This document shows, piece after piece, positions 8,554-17,138 of a DNA stretch of 64,000 nt. Positions within the stretch are counted from its first letter, which is position 1, and each line of letters starts with the position of its first letter. The stretch covers positions 248,001 to 312,000 of the forward strand of contig JALJCQ010000012.1 of NCBI GenBank assembly GCA_023091665.1, given 5' to 3'. Both the position numbers and the translations under genes were made by a program. The notes beneath the pieces were generated by a model, which saw only the letters and a program-made list of their open reading frames with translations, did no database searches and had not been told where the DNA came from. Origin of the DNA: Pythium myriotylum. Its lineage: Eukaryota > Oomycota > Peronosporomycetes > Pythiales > Pythiaceae.

Positions 8554-8901
8554 TGAGTCACCATGAGTCACCACTGAGTCACCACTACGGTGACTCATCA
8601 GCGTATTTCATTTTGATGTCTATTCATCCTGTAAGTCATTGTAGAAGTATCTCTATTTACCTGAGTCACCTGAGTCACCACTTCTTATCAATATTCAATT
8701 TATATAATAATAATTTATATAATAATAAGAAGGTATAGTATGATAGATGACATACATGATATTGTAGTGACTAGAAATAAGTGGGAGGAAGTTGCAAAAA
8801 GTGGTGACTCGGTGGCTCATGCTGACTTTGATATCTAGAGTTACTGTAGTCGGCTGTGATTCCGCGGAAGGTGGTGACTCATGGTGACTCATGGTGACTC
8901 A
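8554..8901. repeat. Inverted arrays of TGAGTCACC with AT-rich core
   Basis: The 9-mer TGAGTCACC occurs at 8554, 8564, 8575, 8662 and 8671; its complement GGTGACTCA occurs at 8589, 8873, 8883 and 8893, with a near copy at 8803. Three copies spaced 10-11 bases open the block and three inverted copies spaced 10 bases close it. Copies at 8575-8583 and 8589-8597 form a perfect 9-bp stem with a 5-base loop. Between the arrays lies an AT-rich duplication. Spacing of one helical turn suggests cooperative protein binding: an origin, a partition site or a bZIP-type array (TGAGTCA is a Gcn4/AP-1 site). A MITE is the main alternative; I see no target duplication. Confidence 0.85.
8699..8728. repeat. Tandem 15-bp AT-only repeat
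   Basis: The unit TTTATATAATAATAA occurs twice head to tail with no mismatch, in the space between the two inverted TGAGTCACC arrays. Its pure AT content would melt easily, as do unwinding elements of replication origins. Confidence 0.85.
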
Positions 8902-9164
8902 TTCGGATTTTAATGCCTACAGTGTCTCTTGACCATTTTCTGTGAATACCGGTTATTATTTTTTATTGGTATATACTGGTTCTGCTCGGTTACGTTCAGA
9001 AGTGGATAGTTCGTATTCTTTGGTGTCTCTAATGCGTTTGGTCACTAAACCAAAGTGGGTCATTATTGGGAGCATCAATTTTCAGAGGGACACCGTGATA
9101 AGAATGACGTCAATTGCATCATCGATTTGAGAAGGGTATCGAATTTGTTACCTATTCTGTTTCG
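8902..9164. other. Element/host boundary zone without genes
   Basis: Between the last TGAGTCACC-type repeat and the CRN-like gene, composition shifts from AT-rich to mixed. I see no convincing gene, terminal repeat or target duplication. The exact insertion point of the viral element should lie in or near this zone. Confidence 0.4.
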
Positions 9165-10085
9165 ATGCTTCTCTCAGCCTCGAACTTTCTGGTGAGAAGA
9201 AACATGGAGGAGGTGGAGGAGAAAGCCGTGGAGAACGTCAAGCTGCGATGTGGTGTGTATGGCGAAGGGAGCGTGTTCTCCGTCGAGATTGAGCGCGATG
9301 CAGAAGTGGAAGCGCTGCAGGAGAAGATCGCTGGCATCGTGAGCACCGAGCAGCACGTTGTTCCATCAAGACTCGTGACGCTGTACTTGGCGAAGAAGAA
9401 CGGCGCGTGGCTGAAGGACGACGACAGTGTCGATGACCTGTTGTCAGGAAAGATCGACGCCGCGTACAAGAAGATGCGACCGTCGTGGAAGCTCGACGAT
9501 GATGATTACTTCAAAAAGGAGTTCCAGTCCGGAGACAGAGATTCACGTCTTGGTGGAACTTCCAGTGCCGGATTCTCATTGTGTCGATATCGGCGAACCT
9601 GACCCCAGATTGGTCAAGTACCAGCGTAAGTATTTGCTTTAGTATTCTTGTGAAATGGCTGTTGCTATCCTCGCTGCTGCAGAGCAGAGCGCAGAGAATG
9701 GATCAGCAAGGCTCAATGGTATTTACCTTTCGTTTTTGTGGGCCTTGCGGTCATCGCTGGTGTGTATGGAGAGAATCCACTCGACGAAAAAGGATGTCTA
9801 GACAGTTCCGGCCGTTCGCTCGTGTGTGGGGTCATTCTCATCGATATATCGATTGGGTTGATTTTGAGATACGCGCTGCCATCTTGGAAAGCGCATTATG
9901 ATGACGTGATTGCTTTGGTCAATGAAGTGGTCGAGAAAACAAGAAACGAAGCGAACGAGAGGACTGCGCTACTTCGTGCTGCTGAATCCCCACAACAAGA
10001 TGCGGTTCAAGCACCACATGGACCCCCCATGTATGGCAATAATCGATCGTCAAAGAAAAAGAGGAGAGGCCAATGGAAACATTAA
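9165..10085 (+). pseudogene. Crinkler (CRN)-like N-terminal domain protein with hydrophobic tail
   Basis: The N-terminal part, with VKLRCGVYGEGSVFSVEIE and then LYLAKKNGAWLKDDD, matches the CRN header domain (LFLAK/LYLAK motif), a ubiquitin-like module of oomycete effector-type proteins. A second frame has IHVLVELPVP, matching the HVLVxxP motif that closes the header. The frames switch within A5 at 9513-9517 (one extra A), so the copy is probably broken or miscalled. A GTAAGT at 9626 with an acceptor near 9682-9684 joins the HVLVELP frame to a tail of about 130 residues with two hydrophobic segments (PFVFVGLAVIAGVYG and CGVILIDISIGLIL) and a Lys/Arg-rich end. Normal CRN C-terminal effector domains are absent. 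Start may be 9165 or 9204. No signal peptide is evident. Confidence 0.65.
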
Positions 10086-11167
10086 TAAGCACGCCTATAT
10101 ACCTCCGTTCTTTTTTTCTCCGTACGCTAGCGGACGAGCGTTTGGTTTATGCTACATCGTCCGCTATTCCTCTGCATATAAGAGCAACGAGCGTACCCCT
10201 AGACACCCTCAGAGACAGCGATGATGTACTATATAGAACCCACGAAGGTCTCCGTTATCGTTTTCAACCACGTCGGACTACTCAGTATCTATGGTAATCG
10301 GCGAGATTGCTGCATCTGGTCTGAGTCCTACGTGACGTAACGTCGACAACGCGCTTATCGCTGACGACTGCTCCCAGTACTAGTACATTTATCCTCTTTT
10401 CTCGTTAGCGTTATCCATGCAATATAATCCTTGTGATTGTCTCCGAAGACTTCATGGCCCTCGCCTTGACTCTCTGCCAGAGTCTCACGTAGATACTGTA
10501 AAGTCGCAACTATGAGACGTGCAGTCCGACTCCTTCGGCTCTGTAACACGACGTTCATCAGCGAAAAGCCAGGCGGGTGGTCGAGGCACCACAAATTGGC
10601 TCACAATCTGGTCGCGGTCTCAGCGAGTTCCACCAGATGTGGGGGGCTGATTTCGAGAAGATCCCATGCCGCACACAAAGATGTTGAAGTAGTCCAGGTC
10701 AAAAGAAACCGACACCGACAGAGCCAGGAGAGACGCAAGACGCCTTTACGCTCGTGGCGCTGATTACGAAAAGATACCGTCGAGACAACAGAAACCGAGC
10801 CCTGGATCGACTCATGAGTGGCCTTTCTCAACACAGTGGCAGAGAGGCGGCTCCAGTGCGTCACATTGTCCACAGAGGAGCCGTTGAAGCACTCGGGAGA
10901 ACCCAACAGCCACTATATGCTCGCGACGCTGATCACCAAACGCCCCGCGCCCACACACACAGTACACCATCCATCCTGCAACCAAATCGACACCGTCAAC
11001 AGCAGCAACAGCAACAACGACACCACGCTCCACTGCTTGATCCATCCCTCCCTCCCTCTCCTCATTCCACAATCTGAGCGCAACAGCTCACCTCCTCCTC
11101 CTTCACCGACAACTAAACCACTACCACCACCACTACCACCACCCCAACAGCAGCAACACAGCACATC
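10086..11167. other. Intergenic region, no supported gene
   Basis: Short frames here lack known motifs and overlap in several phases, so none is supported. The last 200 bases, upstream of the secreted-protein gene, are rich in CAG/CAA and CCT/CCA and probably form its promoter and 5' leader. Confidence 0.5.
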
Positions 11168-12562
11168 ATGAAGCTCTTCCGATCGCTCGTCCACCTCGCC
11201 GTCCTCGTCGTTGCGCTCGAAACGCTCCCATCCGCGTCCGCCACGGGCTTCGGCTACGGCGGCACGGCCTCGGCTGGCAAGGTCTCGACCTCCGGTGGCT
11301 ACGGCGGCATCAGCGGCGGTGGCGCCAACACGCCGTGCCCACCCAAGAGCTCGGGCGGCGTCGAGCAGGGATCCTCCAAGACCTCTTCATCCAACCTCCG
11401 CGGCACGAGCAACGGTGGCGCCAGCTACGGCTCGACCTCGACTATCTCCACCTCGGGTAAGGGTGGCTACGCCGGCACCAGCGGAGGCTTCGGTGGCAAG
11501 ACCAGCTCGACGCCTTCAGGTGCCGCCACGCCGTGTCCTCCTAAGGGAGACAAGGGAGACAAGGGCGGCAACGCCAACGGCGGCTACGCAGGAAACTCGG
11601 GCTTTGGTGGCATCAGCGGTGGCATCAGCGGTGGCATTAGCGGTGGCATCAGCGGTGGCATTAGCGGCGGCGGCAGCTCCACCATCTCCATCTCGGGCGG
11701 CAAGACGTCCGGCAAGGGCGAAGGCTCTCCCAGCGGCTTCAGCGGCTTCAGCGGCTTCGGTGGAAGCAGCATCGCCGCCACGCCATGTCCGTCCAAGGGC
11801 GACAAGGGCAAGGGCAACAAGGGCGGCGACAGCGGAGCTTTCGGCTCGTGGCCTTCGGGTCCGGCTCCAGCTCCGGCCTCGGTCCCAGCTCCAGCTCCGG
11901 CTCCGGCGTCGGGCGGAAGTGCCGGCAAGATCCCGAGCGTGCCGTCGTCGCCTGGCGGCGGTTCGCCTTCCATCGACTTTGGCGGCAAGGGCGGCAAGGG
12001 AGACAAGGGAGATAAGAACGCCACGCCGTGCCCACCCAAGGGAGGCAACGGCAACAACGGCGGTGGATCCTTCAACCCGGCGCCGGCTGCGCCTATCCCT
12101 GCCGTGCCGGTGCCCGTCCCGGCCGCGCCGTCAACCGGTAGTGGTGGCAAACCGCAGCCAGGCAAGCCCACGCCTTCCACCCCGGAGATCCCTGCCGTGC
12201 CAGTGCCAGTCCCGGCCACGCCGTCGAGTGGCAGCGCGGGTAAGCCACAGCCAGACAAGCCCACGCCTTCTATTCCGGAAGCCCCGACTGCACCCTCCAC
12301 TCCGTCGGCTGGCACTCCGGTGGCGCCTACGCCGGCCACGGACGCGCCAGTGACGCCTGCTCCTACTACCATCGCTCCGGCGACGGATGCGCCTCCCGCA
12401 ACTGACGCCCCGACCCCCGCGCCGACGGATGCGCCAACGACGGCGCCTGTGGTGACGGACACGCCGGCGCCAGTGGCGTCGGAGACTCCTGCTCCAGAGC
12501 CGGCTCCGGCTCCGGCTCCGGCCCCGGTCTCGGGCAACAGCAACCCGGCTGTGCAGCAGTGA
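11168..12562 (+). CDS. Secreted Gly/Pro-rich protein with TDAP repeats (A)
   Basis: The 464-residue product has a signal peptide (MKLFRSLVHLAVLVVALETL, cut near residue 25). Then follow Gly/Ser-rich stretches with five tandem GGIS units (about 147-166), four TPCPxKG blocks each with one Cys (for example ATPCPPKGDKGDKGG), Pro/Ala runs, and a C-terminal Thr-Asp-Ala-Pro stalk ending in NPAVQQ. Such mucin-like, probably O-glycosylated stalks are common in oomycete cell-surface and adhesion proteins. No enzymatic domain is seen. It faces a related gene in opposite orientation (13001-14506), with which it shares the ATGFG start of the mature protein, the LRG block, the TPCPPKG units and the final QQ. 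A wall or adhesion role is inferred. Confidence 0.88.
   Translation: MKLFRSLVHLAVLVVALETLPSASATGFGYGGTASAGKVSTSGGYGGISGGGANTPCPPKSSGGVEQGSSKTSSSNLRGTSNGGASYGSTSTISTSGKGGYAGTSGGFGGKTSSTPSGAATPCPPKGDKGDKGGNANGGYAGNSGFGGISGGISGGISGGISGGISGGGSSTISISGGKTSGKGEGSPSGFSGFSGFGGSSIAATPCPSKGDKGKGNKGGDSGAFGSWPSGPAPAPASVPAPAPAPASGGSAGKIPSVPSSPGGGSPSIDFGGKGGKGDKGDKNATPCPPKGGNGNNGGGSFNPAPAAPIPAVPVPVPAAPSTGSGGKPQPGKPTPSTPEIPAVPVPVPATPSSGSAGKPQPDKPTPSIPEAPTAPSTPSAGTPVAPTPATDAPVTPAPTTIAPATDAPPATDAPTPAPTDAPTTAPVVTDTPAPVASETPAPEPAPAPAPAPVSGNSNPAVQQ
11606..11668 (+). repeat. 12-bp tandem repeat coding for Gly-Gly-Ile-Ser
   Basis: Five consecutive units of GGTGGCATCAGC (third positions alternate ATC/ATT) lie inside the secreted protein gene. 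The near identity suggests recent slippage expansion; repeat number probably varies between strains. Confidence 0.8.
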
Positions 12563-13000
12563 TCGATGTGATCCGTGAAGATGTTGAGAGGAGAGCCGTG
12601 AGATAGAGTCAGAGAAGATCCTCATGGTGCACGTCGATTAGAAGGGACGTCCGAGTTACGTGTTAGATGGTATCGTATGAAATTGAATAGCAGTCGGTGT
12701 GAATGCCAAAATCTATGCGATTTCATGTAGCTTGACTGTCTTTCTGGGAAATGCTACGTAGTCTATACGTTGCATGTGAAATCGTCGGCGTATCCGCCAA
12801 TTCATTGACCCACCTTTCGCGTTGTAGCATTTCTTTGGCTGCGAAATCGGAAGGACGAGTTAGAACCGACACGAACTGAGACCGATGACTGTGCATTGTT
12901 TGAACTGGATAAACAAAACCCACGTGTACTTATTCATACTCGCTAACATTTATTCACGCGGCACCACCACTCGCCTAGCAACCGGCGGAGGCTTTACTTT
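12563..13000. other. Convergent 3' region between secreted paralogues
   Basis: This spacer holds the 3' ends of the two convergent secreted-protein genes. Apart from possible 3' untranslated sequence I see nothing in it. Confidence 0.5.
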
Positions 13001-14506
13001 TTACTGCTGGATTGCTGGGTTGACCGTCGTGGGTGCAGGAGCATCCGTCGGGGCATCCGTCGGCGAATCCGTGGATGGAGCCGGGGTAGATCCGGTCGTC
13101 GGGGCATCCGTAGACGGGGTCGGGGCTGGAGCGTCCGTCGACGGGGCTGGAGCGTCCGTCGATGGGGTTGGAGCGTCCGTCGATGGGGTTGGAGCGTCCG
13201 TCGATGGGGTTGGAGCATCCGTAGGAGCGTCAGTCGACGGGGCTGGGGTAGCACCAGTCGTCGGGGCGTCCGTGGAAGGAGTTGGAGCTGGGGCGTCGGT
13301 TGGAGGGAACGGGATCACTCCCTGGTTAGGGACGTTGCCATCAGACGGCGGAGCAGGCGAGTCAGGAGTTGGCTGTGGAGCATCCGTCACTGGCGGTGTT
13401 GGCTTCGGGGCATCAGTCGCAGGAGACGGCGCCGTTGGCTTGCCAGGCACGGAAGGTACTGGAGGAGCTGGTGTGATGACTGGCGTGCCCGGAGGGGGTG
13501 AGTCGCCTTTCGGAGGGCTCGGCGTCTTGGGCGACTCAGGCCAGCTTGGCCACGAGGGCCAGCTGCCGCTCCAGCCACCCCAACCGCCCCAGCTATCGCC
13601 GCCGCCGGGAGTCTTGCCGCCCTTAGTAGGGCACGGCGTCTTAGAGTCACCCCAGCTTCCACCAGGGACCTTGCCGCCCCACGATGGAGTCTTTCCGCCA
13701 TCGGAATCGCCCCAGTTGCCACTCCATCCGCCCGAAGGGGGCTTACCGCCCGAGGAAGGAGTCTTGCCGCCGCCGTTGTAGCCACCGCTGCTGGGTGTGG
13801 CTGGGACATTGCCGTTGGATCCCTTCGGGGGGCAAGGAGTCGGTGCGCTACCGCCCCAGCCTCCCTTACCACCCCAGCCGCCAGAGTCGCCCCAGCCTCC
13901 ACCCGAGTTCTTGCCTCCAGTGGAGGGAGTCTTGTCACCGCCGTAACCACCCCAGCCGCCCCAGCCACCATCCGAGTTCTTGCCGCCGGTGGAAGGGGTC
14001 TTACCACCTGTCGAAGGAGTCTTGTCACCGCCGTAGCCACCCCAGCCGCCATCCTTGCCACCCCAGCCACCGTCCTTGCCGCCCCAGCCGCCGTCCTTGC
14101 CGCCAGTGGAAGGGGTCTTGCCACCGCCGTTGTAGCCGCCGCTGCTGGGCACCGATGGGACCTTTCCGTTGGATCCCTTAGGCGGGCACGGGGTCGGAGC
14201 GCTGCCACCCCAGCCACCCCAGCCGCCGCCGGAGTTCTTGCCGCCGGTGGAAGGCGTCTTGCCACCGTAGTCACCCCAGCCACCGTCCGTCTTGCCACCC
14301 GTCGAAGGGGTCTTGCCAGCACCGTTGTAGCCACCGCTGTTCTGGGCAGCACTGTTGCCCCCACCGTTGTTTCCGCGAAGCGAGGAGCCGCCGCTCGGGG
14401 CGACCTGGCCGACGGGGGCCGAGTCACCACCGAAGGCGCCAAAGCCCGTAGCCGTCGCAGATTCGAGCGTGACCGCGAGGGCGGCGATTGTGAGAACGAT
14501 CTTCAT
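13001..14506 (-). CDS. Secreted Gly/Trp/Pro-rich protein with TDAP repeats (B)
   Basis: I use the ATG at 14506, which gives a clean signal peptide (MKIVLTIAALAVTLESATA) and a 501-residue protein; the frame is open further upstream but without a better start. The mature protein begins TGFGAFGG, has an LRGNNGGGN block, then many GGKTPSTGGK and GGWGG units, three TPCPPKG-type blocks, a Pro/Ser linker and a long C-terminal array of TDAPTPS repeats (about 390-490), ending NPAIQQ. It is a diverged paralogue of the convergent neighbour. Trp/Gly repeats together with a Thr/Pro stalk fit a cell-wall or extracellular matrix protein. The TDAPTPS array is built from near-identical units and is probably length-variable. 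Function is inferred from composition only. Confidence 0.87.
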   Translation of the reverse strand: MKIVLTIAALAVTLESATATGFGAFGGDSAPVGQVAPSGGSSLRGNNGGGNSAAQNSGGYNGAGKTPSTGGKTDGGWGDYGGKTPSTGGKNSGGGWGGWGGSAPTPCPPKGSNGKVPSVPSSGGYNGGGKTPSTGGKDGGWGGKDGGWGGKDGGWGGYGGDKTPSTGGKTPSTGGKNSDGGWGGWGGYGGDKTPSTGGKNSGGGWGDSGGWGGKGGWGGSAPTPCPPKGSNGNVPATPSSGGYNGGGKTPSSGGKPPSGGWSGNWGDSDGGKTPSWGGKVPGGSWGDSKTPCPTKGGKTPGGGDSWGGWGGWSGSWPSWPSWPESPKTPSPPKGDSPPPGTPVITPAPPVPSVPGKPTAPSPATDAPKPTPPVTDAPQPTPDSPAPPSDGNVPNQGVIPFPPTDAPAPTPSTDAPTTGATPAPSTDAPTDAPTPSTDAPTPSTDAPTPSTDAPAPSTDAPAPTPSTDAPTTGSTPAPSTDSPTDAPTDAPAPTTVNPAIQQ

Positions 14507-15118
14507 GCTGGTGAGTCGAGCGAGTCCCGAGTTCTGGGAGGAATGTGGAGCTGCTAGCGAGCAGATTGAGGAATGACATCCATGGAGCCCGGCGTGCTGT
14601 TCCGACGACTCGCTCTGGGTAGAGAGAGTCGGAGAGGAGACTCCGCAGTGACGCATTGTCCCTCGACGGCATTCAGTGGATGGATGGTCTCATCCATCTC
14701 ATCACACGGAGCACCAGCCGGGCGCAGTAATGCTGAGACCTTCTGAGGAGACCAGAGCTCCTCGCTGGGTTCAAGATGGCAAAATCTATCTTACGGAAGT
14801 ATCTTTATCCCAAAATGCAACGGTCTTTGCTAACCGAGGTACTGATATAGGAATTCGAGGTTGAGTTGGTTGATTGTCAGCCGAGAGACTCAAACTTCTC
14901 GCGCGTTCAATGTAAAGGCCCGCTCGGTTTACGGTTGCTACGTGCTTGGATATGCGAGTGACCGTCATGGTCTCCTCTTGTGGCTCTTCGCGAGTTGAGA
15001 CACTCGAGTTCGTCAAGTCATCCACCACCCTCCACTCTCTGCCACACAATCTGGCTCGCCTGGGTCACGATCAGGAGATCTTGGCGGGAACCGAGCGCCT
15101 GATCTTTTGTCATGGAGC
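14507..15118. other. Intergenic region, no supported gene
   Basis: It contains the upstream region of the secreted gene (minus) and the 3' flank of the HAD hydrolase (minus). I see no further gene or clear element. Confidence 0.5.
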
Positions 15119-16069
15119 TCACCACGTGAACGCTGCGATTGCGAACGTCGGCTCGGCCTCGCGGATAAACGTGTGCAGCTTGGTCTCATTGAGCACTGGC
15201 TCCTCGGCGGCGGACAATAAAACCTCGTCGGCGTGGATGCCCCGTCCGATGAAGACCGAATCGATGCCCGTGGCTCTCGCACCTTCAATGTCGTGGTCGA
15301 TCGAGTCACCGATGTGGATGACGCGCGATTTGTCCAATGGCGTCTCGGTCTGTGCGTCCGCGAGAGCGATGCACGCTTCAAAGTGCTCTTTCAGCGGCTT
15401 GCCAAAGTAGAGCACGCGGCCGCCGCGGCGCTCGTACTCGCGCGCGATCTTGCCGCCGATGTGGACCGTCTTGCCGCCGTGTTGAATCGAAATGAGATCC
15501 GGATTCGTGCACACGAGCGGTAATCCGCGCGCGAGCCCGCCGGCCACAAAAGCCTCGATGGCTTCGGTCCACACGCCATCGTGGAGAAAGTCGGTCGCGA
15601 GGGCCTCGCTCTCGTTCGCGCTGTAGCAGATCTGCAGCGTGCCTTCAACCAGCAAGAAGTCAGCGTCGGTGAGGGGCGCGACCTCAAGGTGGTCGAGCCC
15701 ATAGAAGACCGACTCTTTGTTGGTGTCCCGACGCCCGACCGTCGCCTCGAGGTTAAACGTCATGAGGGCGCACTTGCGCATGGTCGCGCGCTGTTCCCGC
15801 AGGAACGCCCACGCCGCCTCTCCGCCCGTCACGGCGCCCAGGAAGCCACTGTCGAAGCCCAGCGACGCGAGCAGCGACACGGCGCCAGTCGCTCGGCGCG
15901 ACGTGTTGGAGAGGATCACGACGCGCTTGCCTTGTTCCTGGATGAGGCGCCGGAAGCAGTCGACCGCGCCGGCGTGCGCCACTGTGCCGTTGTGGAGCAC
16001 GCCGTACTGGTCGATGATGAAGAGGTCGTACCGCGCGACGATCTCGCGCAGGCCCTGGAGGATCCGCAT
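15119..16069 (-). CDS. HAD-superfamily hydrolase, class IIA
   Basis: The product (316 residues from the ATG at 16069) is a HAD-IIA hydrolase of the TIGR01459 type. Motif I is FIIDQYGVLHNG with the nucleophile Asp; motif II is VVILSNTSRR; the Lys of motif III is in YFGKPLKEHF; motif IV is HIGDSIDHDIEGA with the metal-binding Asp residues. Family members are phosphatases of small phosphorylated compounds; the natural substrate here cannot be read. An in-frame ATG at 16132 would add 21 residues encoded across a run of 14 G (Pro run); I prefer the later start because the conserved domain begins just after it and the G run is slip-prone. No intron is seen. Confidence 0.9.
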   Translation of the reverse strand: MRILQGLREIVARYDLFIIDQYGVLHNGTVAHAGAVDCFRRLIQEQGKRVVILSNTSRRATGAVSLLASLGFDSGFLGAVTGGEAAWAFLREQRATMRKCALMTFNLEATVGRRDTNKESVFYGLDHLEVAPLTDADFLLVEGTLQICYSANESEALATDFLHDGVWTEAIEAFVAGGLARGLPLVCTNPDLISIQHGGKTVHIGGKIAREYERRGGRVLYFGKPLKEHFEACIALADAQTETPLDKSRVIHIGDSIDHDIEGARATGIDSVFIGRGIHADEVLLSAAEEPVLNETKLHTFIREAEPTFAIAAFTW

Positions 16070-16078
16070 GCTTCCGGA

Positions 16079-16092
16079 GGGGGGGGGGGGGG
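16079..16092. repeat. Run of 14 G
   Basis: An uninterrupted G14 tract lies 10 bases upstream of the preferred HAD gene start. It is likely unstable in length; a change not divisible by three would separate the ATG at 16132 from the HAD frame. Confidence 0.95.
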
Positions 16093-16124
16093 ATGACGTA
16101 CGGCCAAAGGGAGATTCGACGACC

Positions 16125-16202
16125 ATGGGCACAACGAAGAGCTACGACCTCGTTACAGTGACTGATGGGCACAACGAAGAGCTACGACCTCGTTACAGTG
16201 AC
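16125..16202. repeat. Tandem duplication, 38 bp with 40-bp period
   Basis: ATGGGCACAACGAAGAGCTA and the following 18 bases occur at 16125-16162 and again, identically, at 16165-16202. The duplication lies in the 5' flank of the HAD gene and looks recent. Confidence 0.95.
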
Positions 16203-16317
16203 CTTTAGATCCGCTTTCCCATTACGTAGGTTCGATTTGATCGTCCTGTCGTTATCAGCAGCATTGCAATCGTCTGTCCCGTCTCTGTCCACGGCAACAT
16301 CTGGTCGCTTGAACAGC

Positions 16318-16797
16318 TCACTTCGCCTCGTCTATGTACGCCTCGTTGAACTCGTTGCTCTCGCCGTGCTGGTTCTCGCCGAGCGCGTACGCGCACGCCG
16401 ACTCGCGAGCCTCGAGGCTCTCAGTCCACGCGAGCGCGGCCGCCAGCGTTTCTTCGCGCGCGGCCTCGCGCTGGTTGTCGCCCCTCTGCAGCCGCGCAGC
16501 CTTTGCGCTGATCGAGCGGCATGCTCGTTGCAAGGCCGCGGGCGTCACGACAAGGCGAGACGCTGCTCGGTCCGAGCTTCCATCGTGAGAATCGGAAGGC
16601 GTCGACAGCGACCGCATGCGTGTCGGAAGCTTGCTTCGAAGCTGCTCAAGCGACGGTAGTGACGGTCGACAGCGCGGCAGCGCCGCGCGCGCGTCGTGGA
16701 GCTTGGACGAGAGCAAGCGCACGCTGAGCGCTCGACGAAGAGCGCGAACGTTGAACGGGAGGCGTCCGTTACGCGTCTCTTCAGGGCTCCCGCCCAT
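16318..16797 (-). CDS. Hypothetical protein, 159 residues
   Basis: I do not recognise it. The frame encodes a basic, Ser/Leu-rich N-terminal half and a more helical C-terminal half (QRACRSISAKAARLQR, then ETLAAALAWTESLEARE), ending in an acidic tail. Other frames overlap here, including a 192-codon frame on the same strand (16545-17123), so coding status is uncertain. I favour this frame because its C-terminal composition looks like real protein. It would be divergent from the Kazal gene. An upstream exon is possible. Confidence 0.35.
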   Translation of the reverse strand: MGGSPEETRNGRLPFNVRALRRALSVRLLSSKLHDARAALPRCRPSLPSLEQLRSKLPTRMRSLSTPSDSHDGSSDRAASRLVVTPAALQRACRSISAKAARLQRGDNQREAAREETLAAALAWTESLEARESACAYALGENQHGESNEFNEAYIDEAK

Positions 16798-17138
16798 CCA
16801 CGCACAGCTGTTATCGTACGAGTCGTCATGGTGGTCGAACGGGTCGGCGTGGGAGATTGTGTAGCTCGCAGCGAATCGGCTTGGGGCTGGTGCATCATGT
16901 CGCGCGTGCGAGCTTGTCGCTGCGTCTGTCGCTCGGCTGGCTGGCGAGTCGCATTCTCGTCGCAGTCGTTTCGCCGCTCGCTATTCCTGGAAGCTTTCGC
17001 TGCCGCCAAGAAAAAAAAGCAACTGCACAGCCTTTCAGTACCGCGCCCGATACCAACCGTCGCGAGAAGGTTTCGTGGGGATTCGCTTGCTTGTCGTCTG
17101 ACTGATTCATCGATTAGACGCACCCACTGCTCTCCTCC

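Larger units (their letters stand above)
1..8901. mobile_element. Integrated polinton-like virus (partial, decayed)
   Basis: This stretch is visibly AT-richer than the rest of the window and has densely packed genes on alternating strands. Viral hallmarks lie together: major capsid C-terminus, penton-like minor capsid protein, FtsK/HerA packaging ATPase, S74-type fibre, tyrosine recombinase and a zinc-finger protein. Capsid pair plus ATPase plus tyrosine recombinase is the set expected of polinton-like viruses or virophages; no retroviral-type integrase, polymerase B or maturation protease is visible, but the left part lies outside the window. The right limit is set here at the end of the inverted TGAGTCACC arrays and is an estimate, because no terminal inverted repeat or target duplication can be recognised. 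GC-rich host sequence begins by about 9.1 kb. Several genes carry frameshifts, so this is probably an endogenous, degrading copy. Confidence 0.88.

Noticed and set aside
8554..8679. CRISPR-like array
   Set aside because: The repeat is only 9 bases, occurs in both orientations and has no spacers of constant length; the genome is eukaryotic.
8554..8901. Reading the inverted arrays as the terminal inverted repeats of the virus
   Set aside because: Both arms lie within 350 bases on one side of the viral genes, so they cannot bound the whole element.
11584..12543. 319-codon open frame on the minus strand inside the secreted protein gene
   Set aside because: It is the mirror of Gly/Pro/Ala repeat codons in a GC-rich gene; the plus strand has the signal peptide and motifs.
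12885..13781. 298-codon plus-strand frame opposite the second secreted gene
   Set aside because: It consists of the complement of TDAPTPS and Gly repeats, with no independent motif.
16545..17123. 192-codon minus-strand frame upstream of the Kazal gene
   Set aside because: Arg-rich composition and overlap with another frame make it unlikely.
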